Assembly: GCF_002078875.1 (NCBI RefSeq)
Contig: NC_034409.1
Span: 110,021,568 to 110,085,567 of the forward strand
Source of the DNA: Numida meleagris
Taxonomy: Eukaryota; Chordata; Aves; Galliformes; Numididae
DNA length: 64,000 nt
Reading direction: 5' to 3'
Position 1 is the first letter of the stretch. Each line of letters starts with the position of its first letter. Shown here piece by piece: positions 35,825 through 60,614 of this stretch. Under the pieces are notes generated by a model. The model did not search any database and had not been told where the DNA came from. It worked only from the letters and a program-made list of their open reading frames with translations. A program made the translations under genes and the position numbers.

Positions 35825-37858
35825 TTAATAAAATCAAGAATATGCACAGCACATGCAGTGCTAGCATCTAAACTAATACAATAAGCAATTCTAAACCTAC
35901 AGTGACTTGAAATTCAATTTTCACATTCAGCAAGTTTAAATCCATTCTTGCATATTGTTTTGAATCCTTGTAACTGAACTGAAAGTATTGCTGGCTGATA
36001 AAACTTGCTAAAATGCACAAGTCACTGATTATGCCAATACAACAAAGATAACCACATGTTTGAGGATTGCAATGTGCCAGACATTCACTGAAAAAAAAAC
36101 ACACAACTAAACAAAACTCACGCAACAAACATCTGAGAATCTGGACACTTCACATCAGTGTTTAGAAGTGTTTCATTAATATCTTAAGACAAGTGTATCA
36201 AAACCTTGGCATGTTTAATTTTAAGTTGCCAATTTTTGTTTGACTATCAGAAAGTTATGGCTATACTGCCAATGCCGGGTCTGCTTAATTTGACTTAAGA
36301 GTTTAATATGACTTAAACATTAAAAGCTCACACTACCCCGAAATATATAATTTCACGCATACGGTGACATTCAACATTCAAGTGCCAGTGTTTTTGTACT
36401 GTCTTTTGGTCAAGTTTCTTTAAACTTTCAAAGAATCACTTTTAGGCTTACAAAAATAAATATTTGTCAAAAATGTTCAATAAATATTACACAAAACTAG
36501 CAGCAAAAAGTATCTAGAAATCTGTCGTGTGCAAATAGTTTTCTTCCCAGCTATCATTCCCGTGGTCCCAAATAAGTTTTAGAATCTATTTCCTTCTCCT
36601 TAACCAAGCTGCGTTCAATCTCCAAGAGACAAAATAAGATTGGAAGTTAAAGACACGCACACAAGACATATATAAAATTCTCTGAATGTGCAATAAAAGA
36701 AGTATTTTGTAAAAAGTTATGGGCAAAATGTACAAGGGCCTAAACCTAGACTTGAAATAGCACCATAACAAATGACCTCAATACTGTCAAGTGCACCTAC
36801 TTAATAAAAGTTTTAGAACAAGGCACAATACACTTGAAAAAATCTATTGCACTTTAGGAGATTTTTGCCTTTTTCCTACGCCACTGTAGATTAGAGTTGT
36901 TAACTGCTCTGGCCACAAAGTCAGCACAGAAATCGCGAGTGGCTTAGGCATTTTTCCGGTGGACGATACTTATCTTTGGCCAGATTTAGCATAAACAGAC
37001 TATAAATACAATGGAAACCTATGCAACTAAAACTGACTAAAACTGCACTTTAATAGCAGAATTGAAACCTTGTGCAGTTTATGTACATTTCCAACCTCTG
37101 TGATCTCAGGTTTGTTTGTTACTCTTCTGGAGCCATTTTACAAAGTCTACAGTAAGCCAGTTTAACATCTCCACGCAGCTTGAACAGAGTAATGTGAATC
37201 TGCATTAAAATAAAGCCTGCTGCATAATTCTTCCTGTTCATACCCTCTTGACCAAAAAACATCAACACTAGCATGCGTTATTAGACCAAAAATTCAGTCA
37301 GGCCCTTAAGGAGGACCAATCACTGCCATGGTCAGCCATTCTACCATTTCAATTTCATATGGCAGGCATTTTTAAAAAGTCTAAATAGATGAATTCTCCT
37401 AAAAACTATTTCAAGTTATCAGACCTTTAAACGTTCCCTGTAATATTCTGCCCACGTTTGGCTAGCTCACATTAATGATCTGCCTAAATATTGAAAAAGG
37501 AATTGCTGTATTTACTTGCATTAACTTCAAAAACAGTGCTTTTAATGTATGCATGTATCCATACATCATCTCATCATGACTGGAATGGCTTATTAAAGGC
37601 TATCAGGTTCTAAGTACCTATCCAGGATAGAGTGAGCAAATCAGAACTTTAACTTAGTACAGTTTTGCCACATTAGAAACTAATTGCATTGATATGCTTC
37701 AAGATGTTTTTATTTTTCAAATCTGCAGATACCAAAAGCCCTAATGCAGGCTACCGCATAAGTTTTTCTTTGTAATATTATGGATGAATCAGTGATTCCT
37801 GTTTAAGTTGTATCACACCTGTGTGCCAAGGTTTGATTTTAGCCCAAGTTCAGTAATT

Positions 37859-37864
37859 TTTATT
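37859..37864 (-). terminator. DDX3X: Proximal DDX3X poly(A) signal candidate
   Basis: A perfect AATAAA on the sense strand about 385 bases past the stop codon. A second one lies at 37709-37714. Confidence 0.4.
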
Positions 37865-38245
37865 TTGTCTAAACAATTGATATCTTGAGCATTACTGAGC
37901 CAACAGGACATCAAAATAAAAGTTGTCTAAAGTTAAAGGCACAGTACATTAACAAACAAATGATCCTCAGTCACAAAATTATAAATGCAGTTTCTGGGTG
38001 GGGATGGGTGGGAGGGGAGTTAATCCTGACTACAGCAATAGTGTCTTCAAAACCACCTTCAAGATAGGGCTACTTGTTCCTTTGTTTCCATCTTGTGACC
38101 TTGAGCTCCCTTAAAAAAAATTTCAGTGGAGAATCACAGCTGGTAATGTACTGCGAGTTCTTGAAGCTACACAAGGTATAGTCTGGCTAAGTTACATGTG
38201 GTTTCCATATTAGCTTGTTTGGTAGGTTATCTGCTGCAAGCAGAT

Positions 38246-52871
<14,626 letters not shown>

Positions 52872-52979
52872 AACGAGAGATCGTCTCGGGGTGCCCCGCT
52901 CCGCCTCAAGAAATTCAGATTCGCCGGGCCGGGAACTCGCCGCCGCTGCCGCTCGTTCACCACGAATCGCTTTCCTGAC

Positions 52980-53014
52980 TGAACACCCCCCGCCTCGGCC
53001 CCGGCCTTTATATA
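52980..53014 (-). promoter_or_regulatory. DDX3X: DDX3X core promoter: TATA box and initiator
   Basis: TATATAAA on the minus strand (53014-53007), followed 34 bases downstream by an initiator-like TTCAGTC whose A is at 52980. This predicts a 5'UTR of about 109 nt. GC boxes (GGGCGGGGAC next to the TATA box, and GAGGCGGGGCG near 53061-53071) lie just upstream. The start site is inferred. Confidence 0.65.
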
Positions 53015-53152
53015 GTCCCCGCCCGCCCGGCGGCGCGCGCTGACCTCAGCGCGCACGCTACGCCCCGCCTCTCCCTTTCCCTGATCCTGCGCGGCGCTGT
53101 TGCGAGAGAAACCGACCGCGCTGCGCCGGCGGTGAAGGGAGGGGAGAGCTAT

Positions 53153-53402
53153 CGCGAGATCTGCGTCCGCCCCCCCCGAGCTTAGGCCTGAATGAAGGGA
53201 GCTCCGGGGTTGTCGCGAGATTTCGCGAGCCGGGCCGGTAGAGTCTCTCGGACTCCGCCGGCGACACCGCGAGGTTTCCTGCTGGCAGCCCGCTCTTCCC
53301 CCACGCCTTGCTCTCCCTGGAGGGGCGGGCGCTTAGTTCTCGCGAGATTACGGCGCCCCCCCTACCTCTAGCCCCCTCCTTTTGTTCGGCACGCTCGCGA
53401 GA
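53153..53402. promoter_or_regulatory. Cluster of CGCG (TCTCGCGAGA-type) elements
   Basis: One perfect TCTCGCGAGA palindrome lies at 53338-53347. Partial copies are at 53152-53160 (TCGCGAGAT), 53212-53220 (GTCGCGAGA), 53222-53229 (TTCGCGAG) and 53393-53404 (GCTCGCGAGAGC). This motif class drives housekeeping CpG-island promoters and is bound by BANP, with Kaiso/ZBTB33 also reported. It lies 130-400 bp upstream of the DDX3X TATA box. Confidence 0.7.
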
Positions 53403-53453
53403 GCGCCCCGCTGCGCGCGCTCCGAGATGTCTCTAGAAGGAGTCGGATTGTAG

Positions 53454-53492
53454 GTCACGTGGCTGTCCCTGCTGGCGCCCGCCGCCATCTTG
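53454..53492. promoter_or_regulatory. E-box (GTCACGTG) and YY1-type site
   Basis: GTCACGTG at 53454-53461 is a USF/MYC/TFE-type E-box. GCCGCCATCTTG at 53481-53492 is the reverse of the YY1 motif CAAGATGGCGGC. A matching E-box and GCCGCCATCTC also occur on the other side of exon 1 (near 51756 and at 51652-51662). YY1 sites of this kind usually sit close to a transcription start, which may mark a second or divergent start. Confidence 0.45.
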
Positions 53493-53525
53493 TGCGCTTG
53501 CCCCTGTTCAGTGGCGCAGGTCCTA

Positions 53526-53621
53526 ATGGAGGCGCCGCAGGGCCGCCGTGCCGGGACTAAGCGCGGCGTGGGAAGGAGGAGGGCCCCAGTAACGGCACGC
53601 TGTGGTGTTTTCCCGGCTTGA
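53526..53621 (+). other. Small divergent ORF next to a YY1 site (31 aa, doubtful)
   Basis: An Arg-rich 31-codon frame opens at the first ATG after the YY1-type site on the plus strand, divergent from DDX3X. There is no similarity I recognise. It could be the start of a promoter-divergent noncoding RNA rather than a protein. Confidence 0.15.
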
Positions 53622-56555
53622 GTGTCACCTAGACCGGGAACCGGGACAACAGTCGGCGGGGGAAGGGCTGCTTCACTCCATACACTGGCATCACATCTCT
53701 CCAACACTAAACCCCTTTACTGTGCCACACATCTGCTTGTGGCCGCACCTGCCGGTCTGTGCAGCGTTTCATCACACTGACAGCCTAGTAACACATAACT
53801 GAGCTACACGCCCCAACATTCTGAGGTTAGGGGTCAGCATTAGTTACTGCTGATAACACCTTTCTTCCCCATAAGCCTTGTTGAGCTATCAGATTCAGTG
53901 ATGTGCCAGGGTCATCAACGTGCAATGACTTTTATCAAGTTACCCCATTATAACGACAAAAGGCTCCACCTTGCTCTCATCAAGGCAGAAGCCTACTGTG
54001 AGCCTGTAAATGCCAGTAAAATAATAACCATTGAAACTCCCTTTCACTGCTTAAGAAGGAAAAACTCCTCCAATACTCTGCCCATCACATTACAGACTGA
54101 TGACACAGAAAACACTCAAGCTGTTCGCTTGAATTTGGGTCAGTAAAGTACTCACAATCATGCTTACATTATCAGGATACCTCAGGCTATAAGGTCATGG
54201 GGAAAAGGAAATAAGCTTTGTTTGTCCTTGATGCATACGTAGCAATTACCCTTCTATTTCTCTCCTATTTGGCCATTTGCCTCTTTCAACAAAAAAGTAG
54301 AAGGAAGATATCTGTTCTAAAAATCTCAGGTAGATTCACTGTGGAATTTTAAAGCAAAATGAAACCGTTCCACAGCATACACACATGAAAACCAAAAAAT
54401 AAAAAAGTCACCTATCTTGACTTTGTTTTTCCTGCTTACAGAGTTCATCCACTTAGCTGTCTTTAAAGTTGGGGCTATAAAGTCTAAGTCGTTTGTTCCA
54501 GAAGCTAAACCCTACAAGCCTTAAACATCCGTGAACAAACCTTTAAATGAACACGTATACTCCTCATAAAAATCACAGCCAGTACTGTACAAGACAAACT
54601 CTGTCTTTAAACAAAACAATTACCATTTTTCTGCTTGAGTCTTCCCTAATGTTTCCGTGGCCAGATACAGCTCCAGACTTAAAGGTTTAAGCCTGTGTTT
54701 GTCTCCAGATGCACCTATTTATATAATTTAAATGCTTTCAGGTGTGGTCAACAAGGCTGCCTGAGATCAGTTGAAAAAAAAACCAACAAAAAAACACTAC
54801 ATTATAAAGAAAGCCGCTATTGGCCTTAGGCCCGAATTTGTTTTGTTTTCTTTTTCCAAAGCAGATTTCAAGTAAGCCTTGTATTTTTTTTTCTTTCTTG
54901 TAACTTTACAGGCAGTTCTAAATTCTTAACAATTTAGTAATGCTCATATCCCTACAATGTTTGCAAAGCTTTTGTAAACAACAGCATTGTTTGATATAAT
55001 TCATATGCCCTAGAAAATGGCATTAATTAATTCTTGTTTACTGTACAAGTTTTAGCAGTCAGGAAGGCAAGTGGACCCATATGCCTCCATCATTCACAAA
55101 ACATGAGGGAGTGATAGGATAGCAGGGGGACCTGTGTGTGTGCATGTCATACTGTGTTGTGCTGGGGGTGTGTTTTGGTGTAGTCTACCCAAGACAGAGG
55201 AAATTATAACCTTGGAGTCTTGTGCTGCAGGCACACAAGTGCTCCCATTGCTTGGGGAAGTTAGTTTTTCCTTTGTCTGTAAGTTTTACAATCCTCATTA
55301 GACAGGACTAGGTATTCTCTGTTTCACTTTTTATTCTCCTGCAGCTGACTCAGACAATTTGCTAGAGGAAGCTAACAAGTACCTGAGTTAAGCACTTAGC
55401 CAACACTGGAGTCCTTACAAATTCTGTTCACTGTCTGTTATGAGTTTTTGCTGGTGGATTCACACAAAGCTGCTCCAGACACCACTGGTTGCTTGGGCAC
55501 TCAGTTTTTAAGTCCCAGCAGGATTCCTAGATTTGCCATATTCTCACCTACAGAGCCTTATCTGTTATTCATTCTCAAGGCAACGCTGTTGTCCTCAGAA
55601 CAGCTAGAGATACCAGTTTCTGAGCTCTAAGGGGATAGTTGCCATGCATTAGGAAAGTGGTATCCATGATCACCACCGATCGGTTTGGATTGTAAATTGA
55701 GCAACGCATATGAAGTTGTAGCTGTGTTTTAGAATGTTCTTCCCCAAAGCTGAGCGACACTGACTTTGCATACATGAGTTTCCTTGTCTGTTTTGAAACG
55801 TATCAACAGGTCACTTGTAGATATTCTCTGCACTCCATCCTACTTCAGCTTCTCCTACTTCTGTGTCAGCCAGAAGTATCTGCTACACATAGTGTATCAT
55901 CGTGTATGTTTCATTTTAGTTGGGATGATGGGATGCATGAAGTATCTCACCCATCCTTTTCCTAGTCAAAGACATGATGGGACAGGGTGCTCCAGATAGG
56001 TGCTATTGATTTCTGTTGATTTCTCTACCAGAGCTATTGGCTCTGCCATGAACTTCCATCTCTTTCATTGCTAGAGAGTAAAAACATGTTTATCTGTTTC
56101 ACTGGGCAGTCCATTGCCATGCTATGGATGTTACGTTCATCTTGCCGACTCCTCTGATCTCTGCAGTGTACTCTTTCTATCCCACGTGTTTTAAGAGTGT
56201 GACCACCACCCCCTCCATATCCACAGTAGAACATGCTCCTTTCCTTTTTCTTATATTTCTTCTTCCCAGTCTTCAGGACTAGTGTTTTGCCAGAGAAATC
56301 CTCAACCTGAAGTGCACAGACACAGCAGTGCTCTTGAAGACAAGGGAGAGGGACTGGTAATGAGAATCCTTCAATAGAGAATGGGTAGAATACTTTTTGT
56401 GACTTTACCTGATCTAATATAAATTCTGCTGAGGTGCATTTTTTGCTTCAAAAGATTTTGAACAACTTTGGCCAGCTAGAGTGACATTTGAAAACTGATG
56501 GAGCAATTAAAAAAACAAAACAAAACAAAAAAACAGAAATTTAATGTTGTTATGG
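53622..56555. other. DDX3X upstream flank, no gene recognised
   Basis: AT-rich unique sequence. In human, USP9X lies on this side of DDX3X, but none of its exons is visible. Short A-rich stretches near 54774 and 56509-56535 are simple repeats. Confidence 0.5.
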
Positions 56556-57068
56556 TGTAACCTGGCAGGTAGCTCAGCAGCATCCGGCCTCACTCTCCCC
56601 TAGTGGAATGGGGGAGAAAATCGGAAAAAAAAAAAAAAAAAGATTGTGGTTTGGGATAAAGACAATTTAATAGGACAGAAAATGAAGGGAAAATAATAAA
56701 AATATACAAAATGAGTGACAGTGTCACCACCCACTAACTGATGGCCAGCCAGTCCCTGAACAGTGTCAGCCCCCCTGCCAGCTCCCCCAGTTTTATTGTT
56801 CAGCACGACACCATCTGCTATGGGACATCCCTTTGGGCAGTCTGTGTCAGCTGTCCTGCCTGCGTTCTCCTGGCTCCTTCCACACCCCAGCTCTTCACTG
56901 GCAGGGCAGCGTCAGAAGCTGAAACATCCCTGGCTCTGTGTAAGCACCGCTCAACAACAACTAATACATCACTGTGCTATCAACATTGTTCTTGTCCTAA
57001 GTTCAAAACACAGCACCATACCAGCTGGGAGGGAGAAAATTAACTCTATTCCAGCCAAAACCAGGACC
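56556..57068 (-). mobile_element. Avian endogenous retrovirus solo LTR (TguLTR5-like), minus orientation
   Basis: About 510 bp. The minus strand starts near GTCCTGGTTTTGGCTGGAAT followed by AGAGTTAATTTTCTCCC, and ends CCTGCCAGGTTACA. This matches my memory of a common avian ERV LTR with this conserved beginning and a TATA-like ACAATAAAAC about 240 bp in. An internal T run in the element (A run 56623-56641 on the plus strand) is part of it. There is no retroviral coding sequence on either side, so it is a solo LTR. The left terminal TG is intact, the right end is mutated, and no clear target-site duplication is visible. The family name is a best guess. Confidence 0.7.
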
Positions 57069-58723
57069 ATTTTCCAGCCACTAATTAATAAAGCGACTAA
57101 GAAACAATCTTTACTCAGTGATGTATCTCTCTCAGCAATATGAGATATCTGTCTTTAATAGCATAATTTTTTAATGCTGCTGATCAGTTCTCAAATTTCT
57201 AGGGACAGTTTTAGGCAACAAAAGTTAGTCTCAATGATTTGGAGTGATACCGTGAAAAGAAGAAGCACCTGCAACTGCTGACATGCTATTAATGAAGCCT
57301 TCACTACAAACTCTCAATTTACCTACAGCATCAGCCACAAAACTCTTGGACCAATGGAAAAGTTTTAAATAATGTATGTAAAAGCAATTCTCAGGCAGAA
57401 TAAAATTTAAAAGCATTTTTTTAAGGTGGTACCACTCCTCTAACTTCAAAACAAGCCCAGATCTACTGGATTAGGGGGCCCTCCCTGGTTCCTCACATTT
57501 TGGAGGCTTGTTCTTCAGATATTTCACACAGAGCAGTACTGGTGAAGGCAGTTCCCAGCACTTGCCATTTGTTCCTGCCCTCAAGGTGTATCCATGACTG
57601 TCCCAGTGTAGCTGCCAGTGATGCCAGCCAGTGCAGTGAATGAAGAAGCTGATCTGAGCTTAAAATAACTTTGTTTGTAGGGGCAGGAAAAAAAAACAAC
57701 AAACCCAAGTCAACTCTGCTGCCCAGAGAAATGCCTGTGGGATATTGTTTCATAGTTGGTGACTTTCCTCAGTTTGGAGTGTATTTCCTGCTGTACATGC
57801 CTTAACCCAATGTACAGGGCAAAGCTGGTACACTTAATCCAAGCATTTCTTTCACTGACATTATCAGTTTAGGTAGTCCCTACCTCACTCTGCACCCCTA
57901 GCCCAGTTTAGCCTCTCAAATAAAGCAGCTGTTCAGAGTGGCTACACAAATGCCCGTGCCAGTCCAACGTGAGCAGGGGCAACTAGCCCCAAGCAAGTAA
58001 GGCAGGGACTTGGAGCTGCTGCAGCTGGCACTGCTGCTAAAGGAGCCTCTGCAGAGCCACAGCCCTGTTCCCTGGGTAGGCAAGGCCAGACAGGAGAGCG
58101 AAGGATGCTCACCCACATTTTCTCAGGGTAGGTATGCCCTGAAGTGTGCATTATACAAACCTAGAGGACTAATCAGGAAATTTCAAGAAAATCTGTGTAG
58201 TCTTCTGTTGCCTGTAGAACCGCATCAGGTGTTTTAGCACTATTGGTCTTTCCTCTCTGTTTTGATACAAAATCTTACTTCAACAAATAAAGGAAATTGC
58301 TGATAATAAAAATATGATTACTAAACTGGACAGCATTTTGACAGCATATTTACAAAATCTTCCACATCATGCTGCAGCACTTTGTTCTGTCGCTACCTAT
58401 GCTGATTACACCTCTACCCTTATTCTTAGGATGAATGTTATATGTTTAACTTACATGAAGAATTAAAAGGCAATCTGATTAAGAGCTCCTCTGTTCTTTG
58501 GTTAGCGTATTGCCATCCAAGCCTTGCAGTCTCTCTTCCTCTCCCTCCTCTCCCTCCTTTCCCAGACAGGTAGAGGCTGATAGAATGTTGAGGCCAATAG
58601 AATGTACATAATGACTTGGGGAAGCCTTGATGAAGAGCAGATTCAGAGTGATCCCTGCAAAGATGCCTGAAGCATGTTTGAAAACTTGAAAGGTGTTCAG
58701 ATCTTGCCCTGAAAAGCCACAAA

Positions 58724-58760
58724 AGACTGTTTACAGAAAGCAGAGACTGTTTACAGAAAG
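58724..58760. repeat. Short tandem duplication
   Basis: AGACTGTTTACAGAAAG occurs twice (58724-58740 and 58744-58760), separated by CAG, so the period is 20 bp. Confidence 0.9.
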
Positions 58761-60590
58761 AATACACAGAATCAGTTAAGTTTTACAAGCTATGACCATA
58801 GAAATAGGGATATAAGGAGAGGATTTCACCAGTTCAAGCATATGCTAGTCCTTGTCTGAAGCAGCTTGTGATGCTTTTTTGTTTTTCTTTGGTGGAGTCC
58901 TCTTTTTCTTTTCTGCAATAGTTTAGAGACACAATCAAGTAAGTAGTCACTGGCTTCTGTGGGAACTGAAGAAGTACAAGCGTAGTTTCGTCCTTGTTTC
59001 CTCTGTTACGCTCCAATCAGACACAGAGAGGAATGATGCCATGAATTTCATGCAGCTTTTATCTCCATCCCCATGCTGAGTGCTTCCCTAGGGCATTGCT
59101 CTAAGAGCTGCTTGCAGCTCAGGCCCACAGCAGATAACTTCTTGAGCTGGGGTCAGGGCCCGGGAACTGGTGACCTGAGTGGTGTACAAGGCTGCCACTG
59201 GAAGGGCAGGAAAGGGGAATGAAAGTATGGGCAAACAGTGGAAAGAACAAAACTACTAGTTAGTTTTAACTCTGTAGGCTCCTGACATGTTTGCTGGCTG
59301 GCCTGAAAAAGCTGTGCTCAGCCCAGCTGCACAAAGATTGCTGCTGCTGCTGGCTAGTACCCAGACCAGAGCCTGGTGAAACATCCAGTCCCTCACTTCC
59401 AGCCTCAGGCCCATGCCTCAGCTAAACGTCCCCACTACACCAGTGAGTCTCTCACTCTGCCGTGCACCTCTTGTGGCTGTGGAGGATTTGCCCTGGCCAT
59501 GCTGTGGGTATGGGATGGATCAGATCTTTCCCGGCATTTTAAGGAGGTGTCTTGCCAGTGCTCTCCCCTCTGGTGCAGACAGGTGTGAACACCTGACAAG
59601 CTTTGACTTTTGAAGGTGGTGATTGTGCAACATAGTGAAGCTGCCAGAAGTGTTCGGGTTTAGCAGCCATGGCCTCAGCTATCTGAGGAATGCCCAGTGT
59701 TGCTAGCACTCCTTATTAAAGGAGAGCTATATTTTGAAATAGTTAATACTGAGAGGCAACACTACCTATATGCTGCAGGTTTATCATTGTCAGAACCCTG
59801 TCAGTTTCAAAACAAAAGGAATGAAGATGGAAGTTCTCAGAAAAGTTCAGGCTCAGGTTCTATTTTTCATATGCCTGGAATCCTTGCTAGTTTGGATTTT
59901 AAAAACCTTAATCACTTTTAGCTTTCTGCATTCAGATCTCAACATCAGCCCCAATGGACACCTCATTACATTACCTCCCGTTCTCATTCTCCAAGTCTAC
60001 ACACTGTTTTGCCTTCTCAGATGCTGTTTTCCATGCTCCAATTAGATTAAGGGCTTGCCTGCACAGGAAAACTGCACGACTATTCATTTGCATTTTGTCT
60101 TAAAGGAATTATGTTAAGCCTGGGCAAAAGGCCATGTGGATAACCTGGTATTCCTTTGCAGGAATATAAATGGCTTATTTCAAGTCAGATCGGGTCGATC
60201 AGGAAGAACTTGCAAAGCAATGCATTTCCCTACACCAGAACAAAGAGAGTCCAGCAACTTCTTCTGTGGATTGTGTCCTCCAAATGGGAAGAAATGGCAG
60301 GATACGGTCTTCATCTCAGCAGGAGACACAATCTATGGGACAGAGGTTAAATACTGAAAAAGACAGCCTTTTGCAAAATCGATAAATAAGATTATAGTCT
60401 TGCCCAATATGAAAAAAGTCGTACATATGCACTTACTACCCCTCTTTGATTGCTCCATGAATGCCTGGACTGTACCGGCTTATGAGCAGGTTGCAGTTTT
60501 ACAAGTCTGTCTATCTTTCTGCTGTAGGCAGGGTCAAAGTAACAGAAGATGAAGGAAGACCGAAGACAGGCTTTTAGCAGCAGGGGAGAA

Positions 60591-60614
60591 CAACAACAGC
60601 AACAACAACAACAA
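60591..60614. repeat. (CAA)n microsatellite
   Basis: CAACAACAGCAACAACAACA continuing as CAAC: CAA units with one CAG interruption. Confidence 0.9.

Larger units (their letters stand above)
35800..38245 (-). other. DDX3X: DDX3X 3' untranslated region
   Basis: Runs from the base after the TGA at 38246-38248 to about 20 bases past the distal AATAAA at 35819-35824. It is AT-rich with no repeat. A long 3'UTR is typical of vertebrate DDX3X. Earlier hexamers at 37859-37864 and 37709-37714 could give a short-3'UTR form. The end point is predicted. Confidence 0.7.
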
